Positions 20,301 to 28,442 of a DNA stretch of 64,000 nucleotides are shown one piece after another. Under the pieces are notes generated by a model. That model did no database searches. It was not told the DNA's origin and saw only the letters and a program-made list of their open reading frames with translations. The translations under genes were made by a program, and so were the position numbers. Source of the stretch: Glutamicibacter mishrai (GTDB taxonomy: Bacteria > Actinomycetota > Actinomycetes > Actinomycetales > Micrococcaceae); contig NZ_CP032549.1 of NCBI RefSeq assembly GCF_012221945.1, positions 3,224,001-3,288,000 of the forward strand, given 5' to 3'. How positions within the stretch are numbered: position 1 is the stretch's first letter; every line of letters starts with the position of its first letter.

Positions 20301-21180
20301 TGAGCGGATTTTCGGTCAAGCGAAGTTTGACGCAGTAATTGAATTCGATGGTTATGCGCCATTCTGGTCTGCGTTGTTAGGTTCTGCTGCACGATCTAAG
20401 AAAAAGATCGCATTTATGCACAATCGTATTTACGCAGAATGGACCACGAAATATCCCGAGCTTGCGGGCACCATGAAGATTAATAAGTGGTATGACAAAC
20501 TGCTGTCTGTCTCTGCGGCAACTAACGACATCAATAGAGATGAACTGGGGCACATCTTTGACATCCCGGCCTCTAACTTCCGGCCGATCAATAATTTAAT
20601 CAATTTTGAACTTCTCTATGAAGAGACGAACAAGCCTCTAGATAGCGACATTCAAGCCTTCTTGAACGGAGCGACTGAGACGTGGTTGAGCATTGGGAGA
20701 ATGTCACCAGAGAAAGCTCATTTGAAACTCTTCAAGGCTTTCCGGCGACACCTTGAGGTTGTTCCAGGGGCGAAATTGGTCTTGCTAGGGGACGGACCCC
20801 TACGCGTTGAGCTTGAAGCGTATGTGTCTGCGAATAACCTTGGTCCATCTATCCTTCTGGCCGGCCAGCGTTCTAATCCATTTGCGGTTATGCGAGCTGT
20901 AGATGCGTTTGTCTTGGCATCTGACCACGAGGGCCAGCCTATGGTTTTGCTGGAGGCCCTAACTCTCGGACTACCAGTTCTTGCGACTGACATAGTGGGA
21001 AACCGTGGCATACTCGAGCCAGGTTACGGACTACTTGTGGAGAATTCGGTAGAGGGCCTTTCGCACGGATTCCAAGTAACACTGGACTCCGCCAAGGATT
21101 TCGTTAAATTTGACGTAGTCAATTATTGTGATGAGTCATTGACTTCAGCTCTATCTGAATTTGTCGGTCTGGACGCATAG
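17338..21180 (+). CDS. TPR + TagF-like phosphotransferase + GT4 glycosyltransferase fusion (1280 aa)
   Basis: Residues about 5-490 consist of TPR-like helical repeats (GKWAEALDEFKKAAKI; PESLLWTKKALSLVPDN; HTDAADAYEYAVALQPGN; RYKDAAQAYDAAIRF). Residues about 510-865 are a second TagB/TagF-type domain with YESYFGGKISCNPLALYREL, LNTWHGTPLKTLGKD, VIFYAPTWRG and LITDYSSIFFDFM. Residues about 880-1280 are a GT4 domain with LLPNGITSAFINML, SIGRMSPEKAH, LGDGPLRVEL and EGQPMVLLEAL. The last two modules are paralogous to the preceding 847-aa protein, so the pair probably arose by duplication. The TPR section likely mediates protein assembly or chain-length control (inference). AGGAG at 17332-17336 is close to the tandem ATGs at 17338 and 17341. 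Confidence 0.85.
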   Translation: MMVIKDLFAEATIKHGQLLGKAGKWAEALDEFKKAAKIVGSVDGRVNYLVGNAYFQLKNLPESLLWTKKALSLVPDNYSWNIRLGALYEQTKRHTDAADAYEYAVALQPGNIDALTRLARAYSSSKRHADAREVLANAIHMGSADKSISTAYVSNSLKNSPTWQKIEALQYGLQLEPANASWLERLGAELASLNRYAESAEAHSKAIAAGSKSLANACGLVRSSRECGRADLEADGLELIRALKPGEDPMSVVAQYYQSKGHWPDAYRFYKDAARDSIDPASNLYNTGLAADRNNAWAEASEWFREALEEDPDKPARHYRMGLALERQERYKDAAQAYDAAIRFLGKDQPYWSFRLAFVLWSANDIEGALQEFLKSLPGQANLVEHVMTLESIELGAYDAELFEAHLLRLIERNDFKVLHDRGVKMLKAGHYEIALRYLTEACRRDPEQNGIWFFHKALAAHRLGLADLAISSFLQTRVFVRADGIAAEQYLKAKWRRDIMEYVSLQESTELDDQAVLYESYFGGKISCNPLALYRELAQRPGYATTRHYWVVTSETKVPEDVRQNPNVILVPRGSRLYLKLLASAGYLINNVTFPHYFVRREGQRYLNTWHGTPLKTLGKDIGTGFMEHANVSRNFLQATELLAPNDHTRNVLIDRYDISGLYSGRILRTGTPRIDQMLSATPSEKDALRTELGIPEGKKVIFYAPTWRGSLNTKHFDTESLIRDLGVMGDVDGTVLLFRAHHMTEAIIGKTELPAITVPENIASESVLAISDVLITDYSSIFFDFMPMKKPIIYHVPDLDEYKAERGLYFDFDELPGTVTQTPTELMDCIKSSLSQDVAADVSYSNAIASFSAQENGSSAKRTVDAFFGDDTTFIETLRADEKKVLLFHQSLLPNGITSAFINMLNAIDPSMYRVVFLFDPAPFSKEPLRMDKFAMLPEHVQKIARVGAHLVSLEERWVIDKFNAWNAWGSQEQEQIYQGGFAREFERIFGQAKFDAVIEFDGYAPFWSALLGSAARSKKKIAFMHNRIYAEWTTKYPELAGTMKINKWYDKLLSVSAATNDINRDELGHIFDIPASNFRPINNLINFELLYEETNKPLDSDIQAFLNGATETWLSIGRMSPEKAHLKLFKAFRRHLEVVPGAKLVLLGDGPLRVELEAYVSANNLGPSILLAGQRSNPFAVMRAVDAFVLASDHEGQPMVLLEALTLGLPVLATDIVGNRGILEPGYGLLVENSVEGLSHGFQVTLDSAKDFVKFDVVNYCDESLTSALSEFVGLDA

Positions 21181-21203
21181 CTACTACTGTTACTTGACCC
21201 CTT

Positions 21204-21237
21204 ATGATGCGCCTCAGAAATCCTGAGGCGCATCATT
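21204..21237 (+). terminator. Hairpin after the 1280-aa polymerase gene
   Basis: A 14-bp perfect stem (21204-21217 with 21223-21236) has a 5-nt loop, 23 bp after the stop codon. No proper T-run follows, so termination may be partial. The next gene's ribosome-binding site begins only 4 bp downstream. Confidence 0.55.
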
Positions 21238-21253
21238 CATGAAAGGACCGTGT

Positions 21254-22294
21254 ATGGAACGAACTGGTAATGTCCTCAAGCTCGATTCGGCCGAACTTGG
21301 CGACCTGTTGCAGCTGCTGAAAACGGATTTGTCTCCGCGCTTTATCCATGTGGATTTGCGAGCAATGAATGTGGAACAGAGCTTCTCTCGCATAGCTTTG
21401 CACAACTCCGTTTTCCGTGAAGCAATAGTCACAATGGCGCAAAGCGCGTACTACGCGTACGCACAGCGCGGATCTGTAACAAGTTTTGTACACGAAAGCC
21501 GGCTCGACGGACTCTGGAATCCATTGAAGGATGGTACTTACCGTAGGGCAGAAGACGGTACTGTTTACAAGCTAGAAGAACCGTTGCAAACACCAACGCG
21601 CCCACGATTGCTAGTTTTGTTCTCATCCATGCCGCCAGACCTATTCACGCCGAGCCTCAGCCGGTACTTTACTACTAACTTCAACTCGATTGCGAAATTT
21701 AGTAATAAAGAAACTTATATTCTGAGAATTGCTGATGTAGGCGGGGTAATTGGAAATTTCTATCTTGATACTCTGGCTCTCCCGAAAAACACGCAAAATA
21801 TCGGAACTCTAATTAGAGACGTGATGGCTCAAAATGGAGTTCAACCAGAAGATGTTGTACTTCTAGGATCGTCAAAAGGCGGTACTGGAGCCCTTTATCA
21901 CGGTGTATCGCTTGGTTTGAAATTCGTTGCTGTGGATCCAATTCTTTCGGATGCTCACTACTGGAATAAGCACAACGATATTCATTTCACCAACAATTCT
22001 TTGTTCCCTCGGCGTAAGGATGAGATATTCACGCAACTCCTTGCCCAAAATGACATAGATGGTGCGGAAGAGGGGACCCAATGCGTAATTTATTCGCGCC
22101 GGTCTCCGCAACATAAATACATTCATGATCAGTTCTTATCTTTGACTGACAACGGGATCTTCATCGATGTGGATAGTCCGGAGATCAAGGATCATCCGGA
22201 TGTGGCCCCGAATGCACTCCACGTCACGACCACCATAGCCACCACTATGCTTGCGGGGGTTGGTTTGAAAAACGGACGTTCTATTGTGAAGTAA
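21254..22294 (+). CDS. XcbB/CpsF-like capsular polysaccharide protein (alpha/beta-hydrolase-like)
   Basis: 346 aa from ATG 21254, which has GAAAGGA 6 nt upstream; the in-frame ATG at 21239 overlaps that site. The central part reads like an alpha/beta hydrolase: LLVLFSSMPPDL for the oxyanion strand and VLLGSSKGGTGALYHG (about residues 203-218) as a G-x-S-x-G nucleophile elbow. A C-terminal His lies near HDQFLSL or NALHVTT. This organisation resembles the XcbB/CpsF family of capsule clusters, whose members have been linked to polymer synthesis or processing. The role here is not established. It is the last gene of the first surface-polymer locus. Confidence 0.65.
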   Translation: MERTGNVLKLDSAELGDLLQLLKTDLSPRFIHVDLRAMNVEQSFSRIALHNSVFREAIVTMAQSAYYAYAQRGSVTSFVHESRLDGLWNPLKDGTYRRAEDGTVYKLEEPLQTPTRPRLLVLFSSMPPDLFTPSLSRYFTTNFNSIAKFSNKETYILRIADVGGVIGNFYLDTLALPKNTQNIGTLIRDVMAQNGVQPEDVVLLGSSKGGTGALYHGVSLGLKFVAVDPILSDAHYWNKHNDIHFTNNSLFPRRKDEIFTQLLAQNDIDGAEEGTQCVIYSRRSPQHKYIHDQFLSLTDNGIFIDVDSPEIKDHPDVAPNALHVTTTIATTMLAGVGLKNGRSIVK

Positions 22295-22440
22295 AGTCGC
22301 GCGAAAGGTAAGTTGCTTCTTGGTGAGCGTACCTGATGAAAGGACGCTTGGACACCAAAACTAGGGTCCCCTACGCGGAATGGCTAATTTGTGAGTTCTT
22401 CCGGGGCTTTGGCTCCTCATGGAGTAGGTAGGATCGAACC

Positions 22441-23448
22441 ATGATGAACCAAACTGCCATTTTCATAGATGCTGGATTTTTACTTTCACTAGGCGGACAC
22501 CGTGCTGCTGGTACAACTTTACGGTCTGCGTTTACGACGCACTATGAGTCATTAGTTCGCGGCATTGTGCAAACGGTGAAGAAGAATACCGGCCTTAATA
22601 ACCTACGCGTTTACTGGTATGACGCATCTAAAGACGGTCTGTTTACTGAGCAGCATAAAAGGATCGGGCTGATACCGGGAGTAAAGGTGCGTCTGGGACG
22701 TATCTCGTACAACGGTGAGCAAAAAGGCGTAGATCTACGTTTGGCTCTGGACCTTGTTGGAGTGGCTAGGAATCGATCCGCTTCGATTGCGTACCTAGTA
22801 TCTGGCGATGATGACCTCGCTGAGGCTGTAGAGGAGGCCCAGGATCTCGGCATGAAAGTGGTGCTCCTGGGCGTAGCAAAGTCCGACAGCAGGCTAGGGG
22901 TTGCTTCAGTGGCTGAGCACTTGGCTTTGACCGCGGACTATATCGAAACCATTCCAAATCAACTGCTCGATAGCGCGTTCACAAAAGTTTTGGAGTGGGA
23001 CCAGCACCACTCCGAGAAGACCTCAATTATTGCCAACGCACCGACTGAAGTCCCGACTTCGATGGCACCTAAGCCTTTCGCTCCAACGCCTGCTGTAATG
23101 GCCCAGAAAACAACTGCGAAGGCACAGACTCCAACTGCGTCCAGTGCCGAAGTCGTTTACTCAAGTGGCGGCGAGCAGCCGGGTTACAAAGGCAACGCTG
23201 CCTACGAGCAACAAGAACTTAAAGTGGCCGAAGAAATCGGTGCAAAGGTTGCCAAGTCCTGGCTTGCATTTACGACTCAGTCTGAAGTTGTTGAGCTCAT
23301 GGCCGATAAGCCACAGCTGCCACCTGAAATCGATAGGACATTGCTGAAGGACTGTGCTCAAGTCCTGGGGGAGTGGAAGACTGATCAACAGACCATCCGC
23401 AGAACCTTACGCAGTGCCTTCTGGGAGTATCTAGCAAAGATCATGTGA
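22441..23448 (+). CDS. NYN-domain (PIN-like) putative ribonuclease
   Basis: 335 aa. The N-terminal NYN domain (residues about 4-180) shows the acidic metal-binding pattern of PIN-like nucleases: AIFIDAGF (D9), an internal GVDLRLALDL with another Asp, and YLVSGDDDLAEAVEEA (D123-D125). A variable linker (about 195-255) rich in Pro, Thr and Ala follows. The C-terminal helical segment ends in a conserved-looking DQQTIRRTLRSAFWEYL. LabA/DUF88 relatives act on RNA; this target is unknown. It stands alone between the surface locus and metG. Confidence 0.8.
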   Translation: MMNQTAIFIDAGFLLSLGGHRAAGTTLRSAFTTHYESLVRGIVQTVKKNTGLNNLRVYWYDASKDGLFTEQHKRIGLIPGVKVRLGRISYNGEQKGVDLRLALDLVGVARNRSASIAYLVSGDDDLAEAVEEAQDLGMKVVLLGVAKSDSRLGVASVAEHLALTADYIETIPNQLLDSAFTKVLEWDQHHSEKTSIIANAPTEVPTSMAPKPFAPTPAVMAQKTTAKAQTPTASSAEVVYSSGGEQPGYKGNAAYEQQELKVAEEIGAKVAKSWLAFTTQSEVVELMADKPQLPPEIDRTLLKDCAQVLGEWKTDQQTIRRTLRSAFWEYLAKIM

Positions 23449-23505
23449 CGAGCTAGCAACGACTTGAAGAACTCTAACTGACGCGAGCTAAGGTAAATTT
23501 GTAAC

Positions 23506-25056
23506 GTGACTTCTCAGCAGAAACCCTTTTACATCACCACTGCCATTTCCTACCCGAACGGCACCCCGCATATCGGCCACGCTTATGAAGTAGTGGCCAC
23601 CGACGTTATGGCTCGGTTCAAGCGACTAGACGGGCACGACGTTTTCTTCATGACCGGCACCGATGAGCACGGTCAGAAGATGATGCAGACAGCTGAAAAG
23701 CTGGGAATCACTCCGGCTCAGCTGGCCCAGCGTAACTCGGACGCCTTCCAGGCGATGAACGATGAATTGGGCACCAGCTACGACCGATTTATCCGTACCA
23801 CTGACGCTGACCACCACGCCGCGGCACAGGAGCTGTGGCGCCGGATGGAAGCCAACGACGATATCTACCTGGATAAGTACGCTGGCTGGTATTCGGTACG
23901 CGACGAAGCCTTCTACACCGAAGAGCAAACCGAGGTCCGCGAGGACGGCATTCGATACGCCACTGAAACCGACACCGAGGTCACCTGGACAGAAGAAGAG
24001 TCCTACTTCTTCCGTCTTTCCAAGTACCAGGACAAGCTTCTCGCGTACTACAACGAGAACCCAGAATTCGGTGCGCCTCGTTCACGTTTTAATGAGGTTG
24101 TGCGATTCGTCGAGGGCGGCCTGACCGACCTTTCGATTTCGCGCACAACTTTCGACTGGGGTATCCCGGTACCGGGCAATGAAAAGCACGTTATGTACGT
24201 GTGGGTAGATGCATTGACTAACTACCTCACCGGCGTGGGTTTCCCTGATGTCAAGTCTGCATCATTCCAGAAGTACTGGCCGGCTGACGTTCACGTCATC
24301 GGCAAGGACATTTCACGGTTCCATGCCATCTACTGGCCTGCATTCCTGATGTCTGCCAAGCTTCCTTTGCCGAAGCGCGTGATGATCCATGGATTCCTTC
24401 ACAACAACGGTGTCAAGATGTCCAAGTCATTGGGCAACACCGTTTCGCCTGATGACTTCGTGAACCGCTACGGCCTGGACCAGGTCCGGTACTTCTTCCT
24501 GCGCGAAGTTCCTTTCGGAGCCGACGGCAGCTACAACCACGAGACCATCGTCGCCCGTATCAATGGGGACCTCGCCAACAACTTCGGCAACCTCGCTCAG
24601 CGCTCGTTGTCGATGGTCGCCAAGAACTGCGGCGGGGTAGTACCTACGCCTGGTGAGTTGCTTGAAGCCGACCAGCAGATTCTTGATGCTGCCGGGAAGC
24701 TTCTAGAAGCCAACCGGGACGCATACTCGCGTCAGGAATTCAGCAAAGCTCTGGAAGCCGTTTGGCACGTATTGGGTGATACCAATGCGTACTTCGCGGA
24801 ACAAGAGCCTTGGAAGCTGAAGAAGACTGATCCTGAGCGCATGGCCACGGTGCTTTACGTGACAATCGAAATCGTTCGCAAGGTCGCACTGCTTCTGCAA
24901 CCGGTTCTGCCTCAGGCCATGACCGCCATGCTGAATTCTTTGGCGGTTGGCGAAGGGTCGGCCCGTACCTTCGAATACTTTGACACTGCTTTGGTTCCAG
25001 GCACCGAGTTGCCAGCGCCATCCCCAGTGTTCCCTCGATACGAGGAAGAGAAGTAG
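23506..25056 (+). CDS. metG: Methionyl-tRNA synthetase
   Basis: 516 aa, the short form without a C-terminal dimerisation/tRNA-binding extension. It charges tRNA-Met in the cytosol. The class I signatures are [12 protein letters not shown] (HIGH at about residues 23-26) and [11 protein letters not shown] (KMSKS at about 305). The connective peptide ([18 protein letters not shown]) lacks zinc-knuckle cysteines, as in the zinc-free subgroup. It starts at GTG 23506; the nearest purine box (AAGG) lies rather far upstream. A very strong shared terminator follows. Confidence 0.97.
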   Translation: MTSQQKPFYITTAISYPNGTPHIGHAYEVVATDVMARFKRLDGHDVFFMTGTDEHGQKMMQTAEKLGITPAQLAQRNSDAFQAMNDELGTSYDRFIRTTDADHHAAAQELWRRMEANDDIYLDKYAGWYSVRDEAFYTEEQTEVREDGIRYATETDTEVTWTEEESYFFRLSKYQDKLLAYYNENPEFGAPRSRFNEVVRFVEGGLTDLSISRTTFDWGIPVPGNEKHVMYVWVDALTNYLTGVGFPDVKSASFQKYWPADVHVIGKDISRFHAIYWPAFLMSAKLPLPKRVMIHGFLHNNGVKMSKSLGNTVSPDDFVNRYGLDQVRYFFLREVPFGADGSYNHETIVARINGDLANNFGNLAQRSLSMVAKNCGGVVPTPGELLEADQQILDAAGKLLEANRDAYSRQEFSKALEAVWHVLGDTNAYFAEQEPWKLKKTDPERMATVLYVTIEIVRKVALLLQPVLPQAMTAMLNSLAVGEGSARTFEYFDTALVPGTELPAPSPVFPRYEEEK

Positions 25057-25076
25057 CCAAAGCTACTCAGGCAAAG

Positions 25077-25131
25077 AAGCTGCCGGCCAGGCAGAGAACT
25101 CACGTTCTCTGCCTGGCCGGCAGCTTTCGTT
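25077..25131. terminator. Very long bidirectional terminator between metG and the response regulator
   Basis: A perfect 23-bp stem (25077-25099 with 25104-25126) has a TCAC loop, followed by TCGTTT on the plus strand. It separates converging genes. Confidence 0.9.
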
Positions 25132-25155
25132 TGAGCCGTTACAGATTCTCTGCGT

Positions 25156-25848
25156 CTACGGGCTGACAACGCCGGTCTGGTAAGCAATGACTACGGCTTG
25201 AACCCGATCCCGGGCGTCTAGCTTGGCCAATATGTGGCCAACATGGGTTTTGACCGTGGCTTCAGAGAGGAAGAGCTCCTCGGCGATTTCAGGATTGGAT
25301 CGACCCAGCGCGATAAGGCCGAAGACTTCGCGTTCCCGTCGAGTCAGCGAATCCACGAGAGCTGACAGCTGCTCATTGCCTTGAGCGCTTTCCTTCTTCA
25401 GCAGTGGTGCCATATGATCCAGCAATCGGCGAGTGGTCGAAGGAGCGATCACTGCATCGCCGCGATTCACCGTGCGAATGGATTCAAGCAACTCTTCGGG
25501 CGGTGCATCTTTCAAAAGGAATCCGCTGGCGCCAGCCTGGATCGCGCTTAAAGCGTACTCATCCATGTCGAATGTTGTCAGCACAATGACCTTTGGGCCC
25601 TCGGCAGCGGTTTTAGATGGATCAAGCAAACGTTCTGTTGCTTCGATGCCATCCATTTCCGGCATTCGCACATCCATGAGGATGACGTCAGCTTGATTCA
25701 TCAGGGGAGTGGCGATAGCCTCTCGGCCATTGCTTGCTTCAACAATCACCTGCATGTCTTCTTGAGAGTTGATCAGCATGCGAAAGCCGCTGCGTACCAG
25801 TAGCTGGTCATCCACCAAGGCGACCTTGATGGCGTTGTCGTTTTCCAT
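25156..25848 (-). CDS. NarL/LuxR-family response regulator
   Basis: 230 aa. The receiver domain (about 7-125) has the acidic pocket VDDQ (D13, D14), the phospho-acceptor in LMDVRMPEMDG (D59) and the conserved Lys in GFLLKDAPPEEL. The C-terminal LuxR helix-turn-helix (about 165-228) is SLTRREREVFGLIALG...SEATVKTHVGHILAKL. It is cotranscribed 6 bp after its histidine kinase gene, so the two form a dedicated two-component system. The target genes cannot be deduced from this window. Confidence 0.95.
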   Translation of the reverse strand: MENDNAIKVALVDDQLLVRSGFRMLINSQEDMQVIVEASNGREAIATPLMNQADVILMDVRMPEMDGIEATERLLDPSKTAAEGPKVIVLTTFDMDEYALSAIQAGASGFLLKDAPPEELLESIRTVNRGDAVIAPSTTRRLLDHMAPLLKKESAQGNEQLSALVDSLTRREREVFGLIALGRSNPEIAEELFLSEATVKTHVGHILAKLDARDRVQAVVIAYQTGVVSP

Positions 25849-25854
25849 GTGTTG

Positions 25855-27087
25855 TTAGTCCTCGGAGTATGGAATGAATACGGCGACGGCGAATCCGCCG
25901 GAGGATTGTGGGCCAGCGTTGCAAGTTCCCTCGTACAAGGCTACGCGTTCCTTCATGCCGAGCAGCCCCTGGCCGGCTCCCTCTAGCTTGATAGCTCCTG
26001 CGCCACGCCCGTCGTCTTTGATCTGCAGCTCTAGGCCTCGGTAAGTCCATCCGAGGATTACCTCGGCGACAGCGTTAGCTCCGGCATGTTTGAGCACATT
26101 AGTCAGGGATTCTTGAACGCAACGGTACGCGGTGAGCTCGGCGCCAGCGGGCAGTTCTTTTCGCGGAGTGCCTATGGTGGTCAGCTGTACCGTCAGGCCT
26201 GAATTCTTGGCTAGCTCCACGAGATCCGAGATGTCAGATAGGCCTGGCAAGGGCCGGTTCTGAAGTTCTTCGTCTTTACGGAGGACGCCGAGAAGCCTAC
26301 GCATTTCCTTGAGCGAAGCGCGTCCGGTGTCCGACACCGTCTTGAGAGTATCAATGGCAATCTGCGGGTCATTGACCGCCGCATAGCGGGCACCGTTCGC
26401 CTGCGTGATGATGACAGATAGCGAGTGGGCAACGATGTCGTGCATTTCTCGGGCAATATGATTACGTTCATCAGACGCCGCCAAGGCTCTTTCCATGACG
26501 CGTTCTTTTTCAAGCCGTTCGGCATGATCCTGTAGGGATTTCATGGCCAAGCGTCGAGTGCGGGCAAGGTCGCCAAAGGTCCACGAGACGGTGACAACGA
26601 GGGCAAGACCCACAAAGGAGACCAACATGTTCAGCGTCATCGACGGTGTGGGGTCGGAAACGTCACGGAAAGGGTTGAACATGCTGAAGGTGGCCAAGAC
26701 GGCACCGGTCAGACCGAGGGCAAGGGTGCTGAAGGACTGCCAGCGTTTTCCGTACACTGCCATCGTGTAAACCATGATTGGGACTGAGAATTGCGATGGC
26801 AGCACGAGGCTGTCAAAGCCTAGCTGCAGGATGTGGCCGAAAGCCACGACAAGTGTCGCTGCCCAAGGGTATTGCCTTCGCACCATCAAAGGGACGGTTT
26901 GCAACAGGGCGATGGCGAAGATTGAAAGTACGGCGGAGCCTGACATCGCGCCCGCGAAACCGAGTGTTCCGGGGACACAGAATAGGGTGTAGATCAGACC
27001 CGTGATGAAGTCTATTCGTCGGGGATTCGCTCGGATCCAACCGTCAATTCGACGGTGGGGATTGGCAAAAATCAATTCTTCCTTCAA
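25855..27087 (-). CDS. Sensor histidine kinase (HisKA_3 type)
   Basis: About 410 aa. The N-terminal half contains several hydrophobic spans (about residues 27-185) with no large extracellular sensor, suggesting intramembrane sensing. A coiled segment leads to the dimerisation domain with the phospho-acceptor His in AREMHDIVAHSL (about 215). The ATPase domain follows: QESLTNVLKHAG (N box), IKDDGRGAG and GQGLLGMKERV. It pairs with the downstream NarL-type regulator. The annotated start is TTG; a TTG four codons inside (MKEEL...) has better spacing to the GAAGGA box, so the start is uncertain. Confidence 0.93.
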   Translation of the reverse strand: MKEELIFANPHRRIDGWIRANPRRIDFITGLIYTLFCVPGTLGFAGAMSGSAVLSIFAIALLQTVPLMVRRQYPWAATLVVAFGHILQLGFDSLVLPSQFSVPIMVYTMAVYGKRWQSFSTLALGLTGAVLATFSMFNPFRDVSDPTPSMTLNMLVSFVGLALVVTVSWTFGDLARTRRLAMKSLQDHAERLEKERVMERALAASDERNHIAREMHDIVAHSLSVIITQANGARYAAVNDPQIAIDTLKTVSDTGRASLKEMRRLLGVLRKDEELQNRPLPGLSDISDLVELAKNSGLTVQLTTIGTPRKELPAGAELTAYRCVQESLTNVLKHAGANAVAEVILGWTYRGLELQIKDDGRGAGAIKLEGAGQGLLGMKERVALYEGTCNAGPQSSGGFAVAVFIPYSED

Positions 27088-27269
27088 TTCCGTGGAGCTT
27101 GCTGCGGACTATTGATGCACTGGTTGCTACGTCCGGAGTATCCAGAATATCGACTTCGTCTAGTCTTGTACCTCATGCCTAGGTTTGAATTCTGAAACGC
27201 TTGGAAACATTCTTCTCAATATATGAGATGAACTCTCACATGTTGGACTTGGATGGCTAGAGTTAAAGC

Positions 27270-28328
27270 ATGGCAAATGAAATTGATATTGCGGTCATTC
27301 CAGGCGACGGTATTGGCCCAGAAGTTGTAACTGAAGCGGTCAAGGTTCTGAAATTCGTCACCAACGGTGGCAAGCAAGACGTCAAGCTCACTTACTACAA
27401 GCTGGGTGCAGAGCACTGGTTGGAAACCGGCGAGACTCTTCCGGATGAGACCCTTGCCTCGATCAAGCAGCACGATGCGATTCTCTTCGGCGCAGTAGGT
27501 GCGGCGCCGGGCGACACCCGCATTCCATCTGGGATCATCGAGCGTGAAATGCTCCTGAAGCTCCGCTTCTCGCTGGACCACTATGTGAACCTGCGTCCAT
27601 CCAAGTTGTACCCAGGCATCGAAAGTCCGCTGTCCAACCCGGGAGCAATCGACTTCATCGTGGTGCGTGAAGGTACTGAAGGCCCGTATGTCGGCAATGG
27701 CGGCTCAGTCCGCACTGGCACCTCGCATGAAATCGCAACCGAAGTTTCGGTCAACACGGCCTACGGTGTCGAGCGCGTTGTCCGTGACGCGTTCCGCCGC
27801 GCCTCAGAGCGTGAACGCAAGCATGTCACGCTGGTGCACAAGCACAATGTCCTGGTGCACGCTGGCCACTTGTGGAAGCGCACGGTAGAGGCAGTGGCAG
27901 TGGAGTTCCCTGAAGTCACTCACGATTACCTTCACGTTGACGCTGCGACCATTTTCCTGACAACTGATCCATCTCGATTTGATGTCATCGTCACGGACAA
28001 TCTCTTCGGAGATATCCTGACTGACCAAGCAGGCGCAATCACCGGCGGCATCGGTTTGGCAGCAAGCGGCAACATCAACATGGACCGCACCTACCCCTCG
28101 ATGTTTGAGCCGGTGCACGGTTCAGCGCCAGATATTGCCGGGCAGCAGAAGGCGGATCCAACTGCGGCTATTCTTTCGGTGGCCTTGATGCTTGATCATC
28201 TCGGATTGTCAGAAGAAGCACGCTCGGTTGAGCAAGCTGTTGAAAAAGAGATCACTTCGCGTCAAGAATTGACCGATAATCGCACCACGAGTGAAATCGG
28301 CGATGCAATTGTCGCGTTACTGGCATAA
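27270..28328 (+). CDS. leuB: 3-isopropylmalate dehydrogenase
   Basis: 352 aa, normal length. It oxidatively decarboxylates 3-isopropylmalate with NAD in leucine biosynthesis. Visible family features are [12 protein letters not shown] at the N-terminus, the substrate-binding Arg region [15 protein letters not shown], the metal-binding D-rich segment [16 protein letters not shown], and [12 protein letters not shown] for NAD. It is preceded by the divergent kinase gene and followed by a terminator before ilvE, so it may be monocistronic. leuCD lie about 11 kb away. Confidence 0.97.
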   Translation: MANEIDIAVIPGDGIGPEVVTEAVKVLKFVTNGGKQDVKLTYYKLGAEHWLETGETLPDETLASIKQHDAILFGAVGAAPGDTRIPSGIIEREMLLKLRFSLDHYVNLRPSKLYPGIESPLSNPGAIDFIVVREGTEGPYVGNGGSVRTGTSHEIATEVSVNTAYGVERVVRDAFRRASERERKHVTLVHKHNVLVHAGHLWKRTVEAVAVEFPEVTHDYLHVDAATIFLTTDPSRFDVIVTDNLFGDILTDQAGAITGGIGLAASGNINMDRTYPSMFEPVHGSAPDIAGQQKADPTAAILSVALMLDHLGLSEEARSVEQAVEKEITSRQELTDNRTTSEIGDAIVALLA

Positions 28329-28344
28329 GCTGAAAGTGACGTTT

Positions 28345-28363
28345 CCGATTAGTAGTTAATCGG
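28345..28363 (+). repeat. Small hairpin upstream of the leuB-ilvE terminator
   Basis: A 7-bp inverted repeat (CCGATTA ... TAATCGG) with a 5-nt loop lies just after leuB, immediately before the larger terminator hairpin. It may be part of the 3' processing or attenuation structure; its function is unknown. Confidence 0.35.
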
Positions 28364-28375
28364 TAGCATTTCCAC

Positions 28376-28420
28376 GAACGGGTGTTCCGCTTTGGCGTGG
28401 AGCATCCGTTCTTTGTTTAT
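28376..28420 (+). terminator. Intrinsic terminator between leuB and ilvE
   Basis: A 13-bp stem (28376-28388 with 28399-28411, including G-T pairs), with extra pairing inside the loop, is followed by TTTGTTTATT. It ends only about 23 bp before the ilvE start codon. Confidence 0.8.
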
Positions 28421-28442
28421 TGAGCTAGGAAGTCCAAGGTAG

